Below, one piece after another: positions 33,862 to 42,192 of a DNA stretch of 64,000 nucleotides (its first letter is position 1; the number at the start of each line of letters is the position of its first letter). The position numbers and the translations under genes are program-made. Source of the DNA: an uncultured Prevotellaceae bacterium (GTDB lineage Bacteria; Bacteroidota; Bacteroidia; Bacteroidales; Muribaculaceae); assembly GCA_905207705.1 (NCBI GenBank), contig CAJLMA010000009.1:8264-72263 (forward strand). Direction: 5' to 3'. The notes beneath the pieces are model-generated. The model was not told the origin of the DNA. It worked only from the letters and a program-made list of their open reading frames with translations, and ran no database searches.

Positions 33862-33967
33862 GTTTGGGAAAAGGATTTTATGATTTATTAACTAACTTAT
33901 TGTATTCTGATAATCAATATTTTAATGTAAATTTATAGGCAAATTAAGAATATCGGATAATTGCGAT

Positions 33968-34023
33968 TTTGCAAATAAGGAAAATAATTGTAATTTTGTA
34001 ATGAATTCAAAATTGTAATAATT
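33968..34023 (+). promoter_or_regulatory. perR promoter overlapped by a long imperfect palindrome
   Basis: TTTG 33968-33971 and TAATTTTG 33991-33998 are 19 bp apart. The minus-7 box lies inside a palindrome: AATAATTGTAATTTTG (33983-33998) and CAAAATTGTAATAATT (34008-34023) match at 13 of 16 positions around a 9-bp centre. An operator at this position would repress, which suits autoregulation by the Fur-family protein encoded next. Confidence 0.55.
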
Positions 34024-34031
34024 GCTGAATA

Positions 34032-34457
34032 ATGGATTTTGTGGCAAAACATCTTTTAGATCATGGTATAAGGCCGTCGGTGCAACGGGTGGAGATAATG
34101 CGATACTTGATGAAGCATCGCACGCATCCAACGGTTGACGACATATACAGGGATCTGCATGAAGAGATGCCAACTCTTTCCAAGACGACAATTTACAATA
34201 CATTGTCGTTGCTCGGCGAAAAAAACGCATTGTCGGTGTTGACAATTGACAGCAAGAACATCCATTATGACGGAGACGTGTCGCCGCATGCGCATTTTTT
34301 GTGCCGTTGCTGCCATCGCATATTCGATGTCGTGCTTCCGCCTGCGCTGGTGTCGGGCGTGGCAATGCCCGAGGGTTTCAGCATGGAACATTCGCATGTC
34401 TACTATGATGGCGTGTGCAGCATGTGTTCGAGCAATATTAAGAATGGAAAAAATTAA
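34032..34457 (+). CDS. Fur-family regulator, PerR-like
   Basis: A 141-residue protein with winged-helix N-terminus (GIRPSVQRVEIMRYLMKHRTHPTVDDIY, LSKTTIYNTLSLL) and a dimer domain with the metal site HYDGDVSPHAHFLCRCCHR. Two Cys pairs (CRCC at ~91 and CSMC near the end) can hold structural zinc. PerR-type proteins sense peroxide through iron-catalysed histidine oxidation. The neighbouring rubrerythrin, 43 bp downstream, supports a peroxide-response role over iron uptake. The palindrome over its promoter suggests autoregulation. Confidence 0.85.
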   Translation: MDFVAKHLLDHGIRPSVQRVEIMRYLMKHRTHPTVDDIYRDLHEEMPTLSKTTIYNTLSLLGEKNALSVLTIDSKNIHYDGDVSPHAHFLCRCCHRIFDVVLPPALVSGVAMPEGFSMEHSHVYYDGVCSMCSSNIKNGKN

Positions 34458-34500
34458 GAGATAAATAAGTCTAAGGTATTACTTTTAAAAAAAGATTATT

Positions 34501-35052
34501 ATGGTAAAGAAATTTATTTGCACAGTTTGTGGTTACGTTTATGAAGGTACTGAAGCTCCAGAAAAATGCCCTCAATGCGGTGTTCCTGCAAGCAAGTTCA
34601 AAGAAGTTGTTGAATCGGACGGTATCGAATTCGTTTCAGAACATGAAATTGGCGTTGCGAAGGGATGCGACGATGAAATGATTGCCGACTTGAACGCACA
34701 TTTCAACGGCGAATGCACCGAGGTGGGCATGTATCTTGCAATGTCTCGCCAAGCTGACCGCGAAGGATATCCTGAAATCGCTGAAGCATTCAAGCGTTAT
34801 GCGTGGGAAGAAGCAGAACATGCTGCAAAGTTTGCTGAATTGCTCGGTGATGTAGTTTGGGACACCAAGACCAACCTTGAAAAGCGCATGATGGCCGAAG
34901 CCGGGGCAAATGCCGACAAGTTCCGCATTGCAAAGCGTGCGAAAGAGCTTAATCTTGATGCTATCCACGATACAGTTCATGAAATGGCAAAGGACGAAGC
35001 TCGTCACGGAAAAGGTTTCGAAGGTCTTTTCAACCGTTATTTCAAGAAGTAA
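34501..35052 (+). CDS. Reverse rubrerythrin (rubredoxin domain at the N-terminus)
   Basis: Reduces hydrogen peroxide to water with a di-iron site. The 183-residue protein begins with the rubredoxin knot (CTVCGYVYEG, CPQCGVP at ~7-27), then a four-helix ferritin-like domain with ligands in FNGECTEVGMY, WEEAEHAAKF and KDEARHGKGF. In classic rubrerythrins the rubredoxin lies at the C-terminus, so this is the reverse type known from anaerobes. It follows the PerR-like gene and is probably its target. Confidence 0.92.
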   Translation: MVKKFICTVCGYVYEGTEAPEKCPQCGVPASKFKEVVESDGIEFVSEHEIGVAKGCDDEMIADLNAHFNGECTEVGMYLAMSRQADREGYPEIAEAFKRYAWEEAEHAAKFAELLGDVVWDTKTNLEKRMMAEAGANADKFRIAKRAKELNLDAIHDTVHEMAKDEARHGKGFEGLFNRYFKK

Positions 35053-35095
35053 TCGAGCCTGGCAAGGTATAGAATAAATAGCTGTAATTATATAC

Positions 35096-35140
35096 GCAAC
35101 GCGTTGGCTGCATTATTTGCAGGAGCGCGTTGCTTTGTTT
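35096..35140 (+). terminator. Terminator after rubrerythrin
   Basis: GCAACGCG (35096-35103) pairs with CGCGTTGC (35126-35133), inner TGC pairs, then TTTGTTTATT. Confidence 0.75.
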
Positions 35141-35205
35141 ATTGCTGTTGGCGCGTTTCGCAAATTCGGATAATGTAAGATTCTTGAAGCGTTGATTAAT
35201 TGGTA

Positions 35206-35323
35206 TTTGCATAATGGTTGAAAAAAATGTAACTTTGCAAAATATTTGGGACGTATGAGACAGGGAAGTCGTCCCGGTTGTTAATCAGAAAGAATTATTT
35301 TACGCGTATTCTAAAGAAAATTT
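35206..35323 (+). promoter_or_regulatory. Promoter and leader of the DEAD-box helicase gene
   Basis: TTTG 35206-35209, TAACTTTG 35230-35237, 20 bp apart. The ~80-nt leader holds a hairpin GGGACG (35248-35253) / CGTCCC (35270-35275) with a 16-nt loop, followed by a long unstructured segment to the ATG. Such a 5' hairpin could be a substrate for autoregulation by the helicase. Confidence 0.5.
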
Positions 35324-37207
35324 ATGATGACATTTGAAGAATTGGGAGTCCGTGAGGATTTATTGAAAGCTATAAAGGAATTGGGATATGAAGCCCCGAT
35401 GCCTGTACAAGAAAAAGTTATTCCACATTTGTTGACCGAGGACAATGATGTCGTGGCGCTTGCCCAGACAGGTACCGGAAAGACGGCTGCATTTGGATTG
35501 CCTGTCTTGCAGAGGGTTGATGTGAGTCGTAAGGTGCCTCAAGCGCTTATTTTGTCGCCTACTCGTGAATTATGCCTGCAGATAGGCAGCGACCTTGCCG
35601 ATTATTCCAAGTATATCAATAATCTGAAGGTGCTTCCCGTATATGGCGGGTCGAGCATTGAAAGCCAAATAAAGGCGTTGAAGGGCGGTGTGCAAATAAT
35701 AGTTGCAACACCGGGGCGCTTGATAGATTTGATTAAGCGTGGTACAGTAAATCTTGAAAATGTCCACACGGTAATTCTCGACGAAGCCGATGAGATGCTT
35801 AACATGGGATTTGTTGATGACATAAACGATATTTTGTCGCATGTCCCTGAAGAAAGGAAAATGTTGCTTTTCTCGGCGACAATGCCTCCTGAAATTGCCA
35901 AAATTGCGGCGAGGTTTATGCACGACCCGGAGGAGTTTGTCATCGGGACTAAGAATGAAGGTGCTGAAAATGTAAAGCATATATATTATTTGGTTCATGC
36001 ACGCGATAAGTATCTTGCCCTTAAACGTGTGGCCGATTACAATCCGAGCATATACGGCATAATATTCTGCCGTACCCGTCGTGAAACACAGGAAATAGCT
36101 GATAAGTTGATCGTTGACGGCTACAATGCCGATTCGCTTCATGGCGACTTGTCGCAGGCACAACGCGACGCGGTAATGAAGAAATTCAGGGAACGCAACT
36201 TGCAACTGCTTGTGGCTACCGACGTGGCTGCCCGCGGCCTTGACGTTGACGACCTTACTCATGTCATAAATTACGGTCTGCCCGACGATATAGCCACTTA
36301 TACTCACCGCAGCGGTCGTACAGGCCGGGCAGGAAAAACAGGTGTGTCGGTTGCCATAATACATTCGCGCGAGAAAGGTAAAATCAAGGACATAGAGCGT
36401 CGCATAGGAAAGACTTTCGAACGTAAAGATGTCCCTACTCCAAATCAAATTATTGAAAAGCAGCTTTATAATCTTGCTGACAGGATAGAGAAAGTAAAAG
36501 TCAATGAAGATGTTATAAACAATTATATTCAAGGTATCCAAAAGAAGCTGGAATGGCTCTCGGGCGAGGACTTGATAAAACGTGTATTGTCGCTCGAATT
36601 CAACCGCTTGCTTGAATATTACAAGGATGCCCCGAAACTTGACATAGTGAGTGACAAGAAGGAAGGGAAAGGTGCTTCGAAGAAAAAAGGAAAAGGCGAA
36701 GCACTGAGCAATGAAGAAAAGGATCGTCGTGTGGCCGAACCGGGATATGAGCGATTGTTCATCAATGCAGGTAAAGCCGACGGTTTCTTTGCAGCCGACC
36801 TTATCGAACTTATCAACGAAAATGTGCAAGGCAACCGTGTGGATGTCGGCCGAATCGATTTGCTGCCGGGATATTCGTTGTTTGATGTTAGAAAAGGTGA
36901 CGGTCAACGCGTGGCAAGTGCATTGCGTAACGCAGATTTCTTCGGTAAAAGGCTGTATAGCGAAATAGCAGATCTTGAAAAGGACTATGGCGCAGAAAAC
37001 AAAGGTGGGAAACGCCGCTCTAAATTTGAAGGCAAGGCCGATTCAAGAGGGAAGTCGAAAAAAGGTGAACGTCGCACAAGACGTGACTCGGAACGCGGAT
37101 TCTCTACTCGCGAGGCTCGTAGCGACCGAGGCAAAAAGAAACAAGGCAAGGAAACTCATGGAAATTACGATGTTTTCATAAAAAAAGGAAAACGTCGCAA
37201 AGGTTGA
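35324..37207 (+). CDS. deaD: DEAD-box RNA helicase, DeaD/CsdA-like
   Basis: The 627-residue protein carries the Q motif (GYEAPMPVQ), AQTGTGKT (~48-55), PTRELCLQ, ATPGRLID, the DEAD box ILDEADEML (~149), FSATMP, then TDVAARGLDVDDL and HRSGRTGRAG in domain 2. Residues ~460-560 form a DbpA-like RNA-binding domain (GYERLFINAGKADGFFAADLIELI). The tail is very basic (KSKKGERRTRRDSERG). This layout fits DeaD/CsdA, which acts in ribosome assembly and cold adaptation. Two adjacent ATG codons are possible starts. Confidence 0.94.
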   Translation: MMTFEELGVREDLLKAIKELGYEAPMPVQEKVIPHLLTEDNDVVALAQTGTGKTAAFGLPVLQRVDVSRKVPQALILSPTRELCLQIGSDLADYSKYINNLKVLPVYGGSSIESQIKALKGGVQIIVATPGRLIDLIKRGTVNLENVHTVILDEADEMLNMGFVDDINDILSHVPEERKMLLFSATMPPEIAKIAARFMHDPEEFVIGTKNEGAENVKHIYYLVHARDKYLALKRVADYNPSIYGIIFCRTRRETQEIADKLIVDGYNADSLHGDLSQAQRDAVMKKFRERNLQLLVATDVAARGLDVDDLTHVINYGLPDDIATYTHRSGRTGRAGKTGVSVAIIHSREKGKIKDIERRIGKTFERKDVPTPNQIIEKQLYNLADRIEKVKVNEDVINNYIQGIQKKLEWLSGEDLIKRVLSLEFNRLLEYYKDAPKLDIVSDKKEGKGASKKKGKGEALSNEEKDRRVAEPGYERLFINAGKADGFFAADLIELINENVQGNRVDVGRIDLLPGYSLFDVRKGDGQRVASALRNADFFGKRLYSEIADLEKDYGAENKGGKRRSKFEGKADSRGKSKKGERRTRRDSERGFSTREARSDRGKKKQGKETHGNYDVFIKKGKRRKG

Positions 37208-37348
37208 CCGGCATGCGAGGGCGTACATCTGATATGATGAAAGTCGATAACAATGTGAAAATTTGAGCTTTTTCAGAATTTTACGTTGTCGGGAAACATC
37301 CTGTTAATAATATTACAAATATTGAAAATTAAAAAGGAGATAATAATT

Positions 37349-37990
37349 GTGAAAAGATACGTTTATTCGACATTGGCGGCTGTAGTGTTGTCTTTTTCAA
37401 TGGTCGGCGCGCGTACAATTCGTGATTTCTTCATCTCTGAACCTGGTGAGGTGTTCACGATGTTGTCGGAGAATGCGAGAATGGACATGCTTGACTACTA
37501 TGATGCCGGACAGCATGGCAGTGCCGGTAATAACATGGGCGGTCGCAGCTCATTGCAAAAAGCCGATTCGGCGTATGTGTCGGTTAAGATGTCGGAAAGC
37601 TCTTCAACAGAAATGTTTCTTATCGTAAATAAGAAAGATACTGCAATATTTGTAATCTCGACTTATATGATGCCTGCTGCCGATAGCCAAGTGAGGGTAT
37701 TTGATTGTAATTGGGCTGAACTTGAGACTGAGAAGTTTTTTAAGGAGCCCACGATGAGCGACTTTATTGTTATTCCTGACGGAAAGAAGAAAAAGAAGAA
37801 AGATGTGGAGGCAATGATTGAGTTCCCTATCATTTCTTATTCGTATAATCCGTCTACAATGGAGTTGGTTGCCAAGCAAAACTTGAAAGATTACATGACA
37901 GTGGAGGGATATGAGGATGTATCGCCTTATCTTGCCGATAGTCTTGTTTATGTACTGAAAGGAAAGAAATTTTCTTTGAAGAAAAAATAA
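37349..37990 (+). CDS. DUF3256-family exported protein
   Basis: I chose GTG 37349 because it is preceded at ideal distance by AAGGAGA (37335-37340), an unusually good Shine-Dalgarno here, and it places a signal peptide at the start (YVYSTLAAVVLSFSMVGA). The 213-residue protein continues RTIRDFFISEPGEVFTMLSENARMDMLDYYDAG, the conserved start of DUF3256, a Bacteroidales family of unknown function. A lysine run (GKKKKKKD) lies at ~148-155. It follows the helicase without a clear terminator. Confidence 0.8.
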   Translation: MKRYVYSTLAAVVLSFSMVGARTIRDFFISEPGEVFTMLSENARMDMLDYYDAGQHGSAGNNMGGRSSLQKADSAYVSVKMSESSSTEMFLIVNKKDTAIFVISTYMMPAADSQVRVFDCNWAELETEKFFKEPTMSDFIVIPDGKKKKKKDVEAMIEFPIISYSYNPSTMELVAKQNLKDYMTVEGYEDVSPYLADSLVYVLKGKKFSLKKK

Positions 37991-38078
37991 ATTGATAAAA
38001 TTTGTCGCTTTTCTTGCGGCAAATGGGATAATTAAGGGATGCGTCATCTGTGAATGGTGATGCATCTTTTATATTTAT

Positions 38079-38153
38079 AGGCTGTGTCTCGGCAATTGTG
38101 TAAAAATAAACAAGTTCATTTTTTTCAGATTCCCCTCGACTTGCACTAATTTG
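38079..38153 (+). repeat. Promoter-bearing inverted-repeat element, copy B
   Basis: First of two tandem copies 83 bp apart. It reads GGCTGTGTCTCGGCAATTGT, AAAAATAAACAAGTTCATTTTTTT, then CTCGACTTGCAC. Its minus-7 box is TAATTTG (38147-38153), one base shorter than the TATATTTG of copy C, so it is probably inactive. The GGCAAT/ATTCC outer arm is also damaged compared with copy C. Confidence 0.8.
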
Positions 38154-38161
38154 TATAATAT

Positions 38162-38236
38162 AGGCTGCGTCTCGGCAATTGTGCAAAAATAAACAAGTTC
38201 ATTTTTTCAGATTGCCCTCGACTTGCACTATATTTG
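38162..38236 (+). repeat. Promoter-bearing inverted-repeat element, copy C
   Basis: Intact tandem copy. GGCAAT and ATTGCC form the outer arms, AAAAAT and ATTTTTT the inner arms around AAACAAGTTC, and the element ends CTCGACTTGCAC-TATATTTG (minus-7 at 38229-38236). It predicts a start near 38243 and drives the eIF1-like gene at 38264. Confidence 0.8.
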
Positions 38237-38263
38237 CGTTTATAATTGTTAAGAACTGGCTTG

Positions 38264-38608
38264 ATGGATAATATTGATTGGAAAGATAAACTTGGGGCGG
38301 CTTTTAATATTGATCCCGAGAACATAAAAAATGAAGAACCTGAGGCGGAGGAGAAAAACTCGGTCGATCCGGGCAAGCAGCGAATAGACATTATGCTTGA
38401 CAAGCGTAATCGCAATGGAAAGAAAGTTACTATAATGGTTGGATTTGAGTGTGACGATGACGAATTGAAGGTATTGGCCAAGGACTTGAAGCAACAGTGC
38501 GGCGTAGGAGGCTCAGCTCGAGGGGGAGAAATATTGATACAAGGTGATTTCAGAGAGAAGCTGAAGACGCTCCTTGTTTCAAAAGGGTATAAGGCGAGAG
38601 TGATATAA
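38264..38608 (+). CDS. eIF1/SUI1-like translation factor (YciH family)
   Basis: I chose ATG 38264, after the transcription start predicted from copy C; the frame runs six codons further upstream. The 114-residue protein has a ~45-residue acidic N-terminal segment (DPENIKNEEPEAEEKN) and a SUI1 fold: GKKVTIMVGFECDDDELKVLAKDLKQQCGVGGS and GEILIQGDFREKLKTLLVSKGY. Bacterial YciH proteins affect start-codon fidelity or stress translation in E. coli; the role in this group is untested. Confidence 0.9.
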   Translation: MDNIDWKDKLGAAFNIDPENIKNEEPEAEEKNSVDPGKQRIDIMLDKRNRNGKKVTIMVGFECDDDELKVLAKDLKQQCGVGGSARGGEILIQGDFREKLKTLLVSKGYKARVI

Positions 38609-38644
38609 CAGGAAAATACACATGCGCATTCTGCAAGGATTGAT

Positions 38645-41600
38645 ATGCTTCATATAATAAAGGCATCGGCAGGTTCGGGTAAAACGTATACGCTTGCCCT
38701 TGAATATATATCGCTTTTGCTTGGGGAAAAGGACAGTAGGGGGTGTTTTCGCCTTGCCCGAAACGTAGGGAGGGAATACCACAAGCACATTCTTGCCGTG
38801 ACATTCACCAACAAGGCTACCGAGGAGATGAAAGAGCGTATAGTGAAAGAGCTTGCTGTGCTTGCCGGGCTGTGGAACAATGGCGAGAGCCCTTATATGG
38901 CAACGTTGTGCCATAGGTTTGGCGTCGAGGACGAGAAACTGATACGCAAGGCTGCTTATACGGCTCTTTATGAGTTGTTGTTTGATTTTACCAATTTCAA
39001 CGTAAGCACCATCGACTCGTTTTTTCAAGTAATATTGAGGACATTTGCCGGAGAGGTTGACGTTCCTTACGACTATAATATAGAACTCAATGAGAAGTAT
39101 GCCATGAAGGTGGGCATACATGACTTCTTGTCTAAAATAAAAGGAGTGAAAGGTGCTTCCAATCAAACGTTGGGGTGGATAAACAATTATGTGCGTGAGC
39201 AGATAGATGAAGGCGGCAATTGGAATATCTTTTCTTCGGCTTCCAATGACGATAGTGACACGTTGTTCAAGTTTGCTTCGGTTATAAATACCGAAATATT
39301 CAGACGTGAACATGTGGGGATGGAAAATTTCCTTATAGAAAACAATGGGGCTAATGTGGGATTGTTGCAAACGCATGTTGCCAACTGTGTGAAAGAAAGC
39401 GAGCGGTCGTTGACAGCAACGGCTTCATCGATACTTTCTGCAATAGATAGTCATGGATTTTCGGAATATTTAAAAAAATCAGGACCTGCGAAAGTCATTA
39501 CCGACTTTGCTGCCGGTAAGATAGAAACCGGTTCGTCGGCAAAGGTGAACAATATGCTCGTGTATCTCGATAGTCCGGCTGATGTGTTTAAAAAAGTACC
39601 GAAGAACAAGCCTCAACCCGATTCAATGTTTTCGGTAATGGCTCCGGAAATGAGTAAAATGAAGCAGTCTCTATATGATTTGCTTACATTTAGAGCCATT
39701 TATAAAAATATCTATATGCTTGGATTGCTGGGAAATATAAGCCGCAGCGTTTTCCAGTATCGTAAAGATAATAACTTGATTTTGCTCTCCGACACCAACG
39801 AGTTGTTGCATGATGTCATAAATGAGCAGGATGCTCCATTCATATACGAGCGGATAGGTGTATGGATAAATAATTTTTTGATAGACGAATTCCAAGACAC
39901 ATCGGTGTTGCAATGGGGTAACTTGAAGCCTTTGTTGAGCCAAAGTTTGTCGAGTGGCAATAATAATTTGATAATAGGTGATGAAAAACAGTGCATCTAT
40001 CGGTTCAGAAATTCCGACCCGTCGCTATTGCAGTACCAAGTAAAGGAATCGTTTCCACGACAGTCGGAAGTTGAAGGTTCCAAAAGTGTGAATTGGCGCA
40101 GTGCGCCTTGCATTATAAAATTCAACAACACCTTTTTCACAGAGTTTGCGAAGTTCATGAAGCTTGGCGACATTTATGCCAATGTCGTTCAACAAGTCAA
40201 TAATAAGAAACGTACGGTCCAAGGGGATGTAAGAGTAGATTTTATTTCCCCGGAAGATGCCGGAGCTGATGAACAAGGTGAAGTCTCGAAATTTAAAGAG
40301 ATTGTCCTCGACAAGTTGCCCGAACGGGTGTGCGAACTGCTCGATCGGGGATATAGGCAGAACGACATAGCGATTCTTGTTGATACCAATATTGAAGGAT
40401 CTATGGTGATAAAGCGGTTGCTTGAGTATAATACCGGGCAAGACGTGCGACATAATCTGAAAGTGATATCGAGCGACTCGCTGCTGTTGAAAAATTCTCC
40501 TTCAGTAAGGCTTATAATAAGCCACCTGCGGTATATAGGAATTGCCACCGACATGGTTGAATCGGACGGGAAAATCAACAATAAGCGTGAGCTGAATGAG
40601 AAATTGCACAGGTTGTTGAGGCGTTATGAAAACGGAATCAATGGGGGCTTGAGTCCTGAAGAGTCGCTTGAAAATTGTTTTTCCGATGTTGTAGGTGTGG
40701 AGCAGGCGGTTGATGAAATGAACGAATTCATACCTCGTGGAAATTCGTCATACAGCATCGTGTCGATAGTGGAGCGAATAATAGAAAAGACAATATCTCC
40801 TGAAGCCTGCGACCGCGAGAATGCGTTTATTCAGGCATTGCAGGACTATGTAATTGAGTTTGCAGGGAAGGGTAATCCGAGTATCCGTTCTTTCATGAAT
40901 TGGTGGGATCGCGTGAGCGACAAGTTGTCAATAACTTCTCCATCAGGAATTGATGCGGTTAACGTGATGACCATACACAAGTCGAAAGGACTGGAGTTCC
41001 CATGTGTCATAATTCCTTTTGCAAATTGGAAAATGTGTAAGATCGACAGCACGCTTTGGATTCCAGGAACGGACATCGTTGATACTGGAATAATAAGTGC
41101 CGAAAAGAAAACCATAGTTCCTCCATTGGTACCTGTAAAATATTTCAAGCAGATTGCAGGTTCAAGACTTGGCGCAGCCTATTCTAAGCTTGAGCGTGAA
41201 AGCATGTCGGACTCCCTTAATAAAACTTATGTCGCATTCACGCGTGCTGTTGACGAATTGCATGTTTTTGCCGAGCGGAAAGAGTGCACGGGCGCAGGGC
41301 CAACGTTGACTCTTGATGAGTTCTTGTCTTCATATGAAGATGTGTTGAGGCGTTCCGAAACTGTCGATAAATTGAATAATGCCTATAATGCTGATGTGGC
41401 AACAGGCGTAAAAATCGTGGAAAATGGCTTTGAAGCAGGCTCGCCCACATTGAACGACAGAACGGTTATTGCCGGTGAGGATGTCATGCCCATGTCTCCA
41501 TATTTTGTGGAGAATCGCCATGATCTTGTTAAATATGTCATGCCCGAGGTGTATTACACCGAGCAGCAGGAGCGAGGCATATTGCTTCATAAGATTCTTG

Positions 41601-41995
41601 GAATGATATACGATTGCCGGGATGTAGAGAAGGTTTTGCTTTATTGTAAGTCGCATTGCGTGATTCTGCCGGCTGAGTATGATGATGTTAGCACGCTCAT
41701 TAAGGAGATGGTTTCGCAGAATGACGAGGTGGCAGGGTGGTTTGCTCCCGGAAACAAGGTGTATAACGAGCGTGTGATGACGGAAAAAGGGGATAATTTC
41801 CGCCCCGACAGGGTCATAATTACGCCCGATGGGCAAACGGTGGTGATTGATTACAAGTTTGGAACCGCTCATTTGCCGCAATATCACGAACAAGTGCGCA
41901 ATTACATGAGAATAGTTGGTGATGCCGGATTGGCTAATGTGTCGGGACGTATATGGTATCCGCTTGAAAAGCGAATAGAGCGAGTGACATTTTAG
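38645..41995 (+). CDS. UvrD-family helicase-nuclease, AddA-like
   Basis: A 1116-residue protein for double-strand-break end processing. Walker A is ASAGSGKT (~7-14); further helicase motifs are TFTNKATEEMKERI, LIDEFQDTSVLQW (~413), GDEKQCIYRFR, VNVMTIHKSKGLEFPCVI (~775) and TYVAFTRAVDELHVF. The C-terminus has a RecB-type nuclease motif RPDRV...VVIDYKFGTAHLPQY (~1057-1080). Domain order matches AddA. An AddB partner is usually adjacent, but neither neighbour is one here. It starts 36 bp after the eIF1-like gene. Confidence 0.87.
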   Translation: MLHIIKASAGSGKTYTLALEYISLLLGEKDSRGCFRLARNVGREYHKHILAVTFTNKATEEMKERIVKELAVLAGLWNNGESPYMATLCHRFGVEDEKLIRKAAYTALYELLFDFTNFNVSTIDSFFQVILRTFAGEVDVPYDYNIELNEKYAMKVGIHDFLSKIKGVKGASNQTLGWINNYVREQIDEGGNWNIFSSASNDDSDTLFKFASVINTEIFRREHVGMENFLIENNGANVGLLQTHVANCVKESERSLTATASSILSAIDSHGFSEYLKKSGPAKVITDFAAGKIETGSSAKVNNMLVYLDSPADVFKKVPKNKPQPDSMFSVMAPEMSKMKQSLYDLLTFRAIYKNIYMLGLLGNISRSVFQYRKDNNLILLSDTNELLHDVINEQDAPFIYERIGVWINNFLIDEFQDTSVLQWGNLKPLLSQSLSSGNNNLIIGDEKQCIYRFRNSDPSLLQYQVKESFPRQSEVEGSKSVNWRSAPCIIKFNNTFFTEFAKFMKLGDIYANVVQQVNNKKRTVQGDVRVDFISPEDAGADEQGEVSKFKEIVLDKLPERVCELLDRGYRQNDIAILVDTNIEGSMVIKRLLEYNTGQDVRHNLKVISSDSLLLKNSPSVRLIISHLRYIGIATDMVESDGKINNKRELNEKLHRLLRRYENGINGGLSPEESLENCFSDVVGVEQAVDEMNEFIPRGNSSYSIVSIVERIIEKTISPEACDRENAFIQALQDYVIEFAGKGNPSIRSFMNWWDRVSDKLSITSPSGIDAVNVMTIHKSKGLEFPCVIIPFANWKMCKIDSTLWIPGTDIVDTGIISAEKKTIVPPLVPVKYFKQIAGSRLGAAYSKLERESMSDSLNKTYVAFTRAVDELHVFAERKECTGAGPTLTLDEFLSSYEDVLRRSETVDKLNNAYNADVATGVKIVENGFEAGSPTLNDRTVIAGEDVMPMSPYFVENRHDLVKYVMPEVYYTEQQERGILLHKILGMIYDCRDVEKVLLYCKSHCVILPAEYDDVSTLIKEMVSQNDEVAGWFAPGNKVYNERVMTEKGDNFRPDRVIITPDGQTVVIDYKFGTAHLPQYHEQVRNYMRIVGDAGLANVSGRIWYPLEKRIERVTF

Positions 41996-42005
41996 GTTTT
42001 GCAGA

Positions 42006-42086
42006 TAGACAGGACGCGTTTCGGCAATACAAAAAACTTGAACAAGTTCATTTTTTTTGTATTGCACTCAACTTTCCGTATCTTTG
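42006..42086 (+). repeat. Promoter-bearing inverted-repeat element, copy D
   Basis: This copy forms the longest hairpin: GCAATACAAAAAA and TTTTTTTTGTATTGC flank CTTGAACAAGTTCAT, which itself contains AACTTG-AA-CAAGTT. It ends with a full promoter, TTTG 42056-42059 and TATCTTTG 42079-42086, spacing 19. It is the upstream of two tandem promoters of argS. Confidence 0.8.
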
Positions 42087-42138
42087 GATAAGATAGGATT
42101 CGGTTCAGCATAGTCAAACATAAAAACGTTGTCTTTTG

Positions 42139-42170
42139 TTTGCCTCTGCGTTCACCTTTCACTATCTTTG
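42139..42170 (+). promoter_or_regulatory. Proximal promoter of argS
   Basis: TTTG 42139-42142 and TATCTTTG 42163-42170 are 20 bp apart; predicted start near 42177, 16 nt before the ATG at 42193. Confidence 0.7.
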
Positions 42171-42192
42171 CACATTATAAATAAATTTGAAT

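Noticed and set aside
35570..36907. A 445-codon open frame on the minus strand inside the DEAD-box helicase gene
   Set aside because: It is antisense to a clearly conserved helicase, the protein is not like any family, and it has no promoter or ribosome binding site. It reflects codon bias of the real gene.
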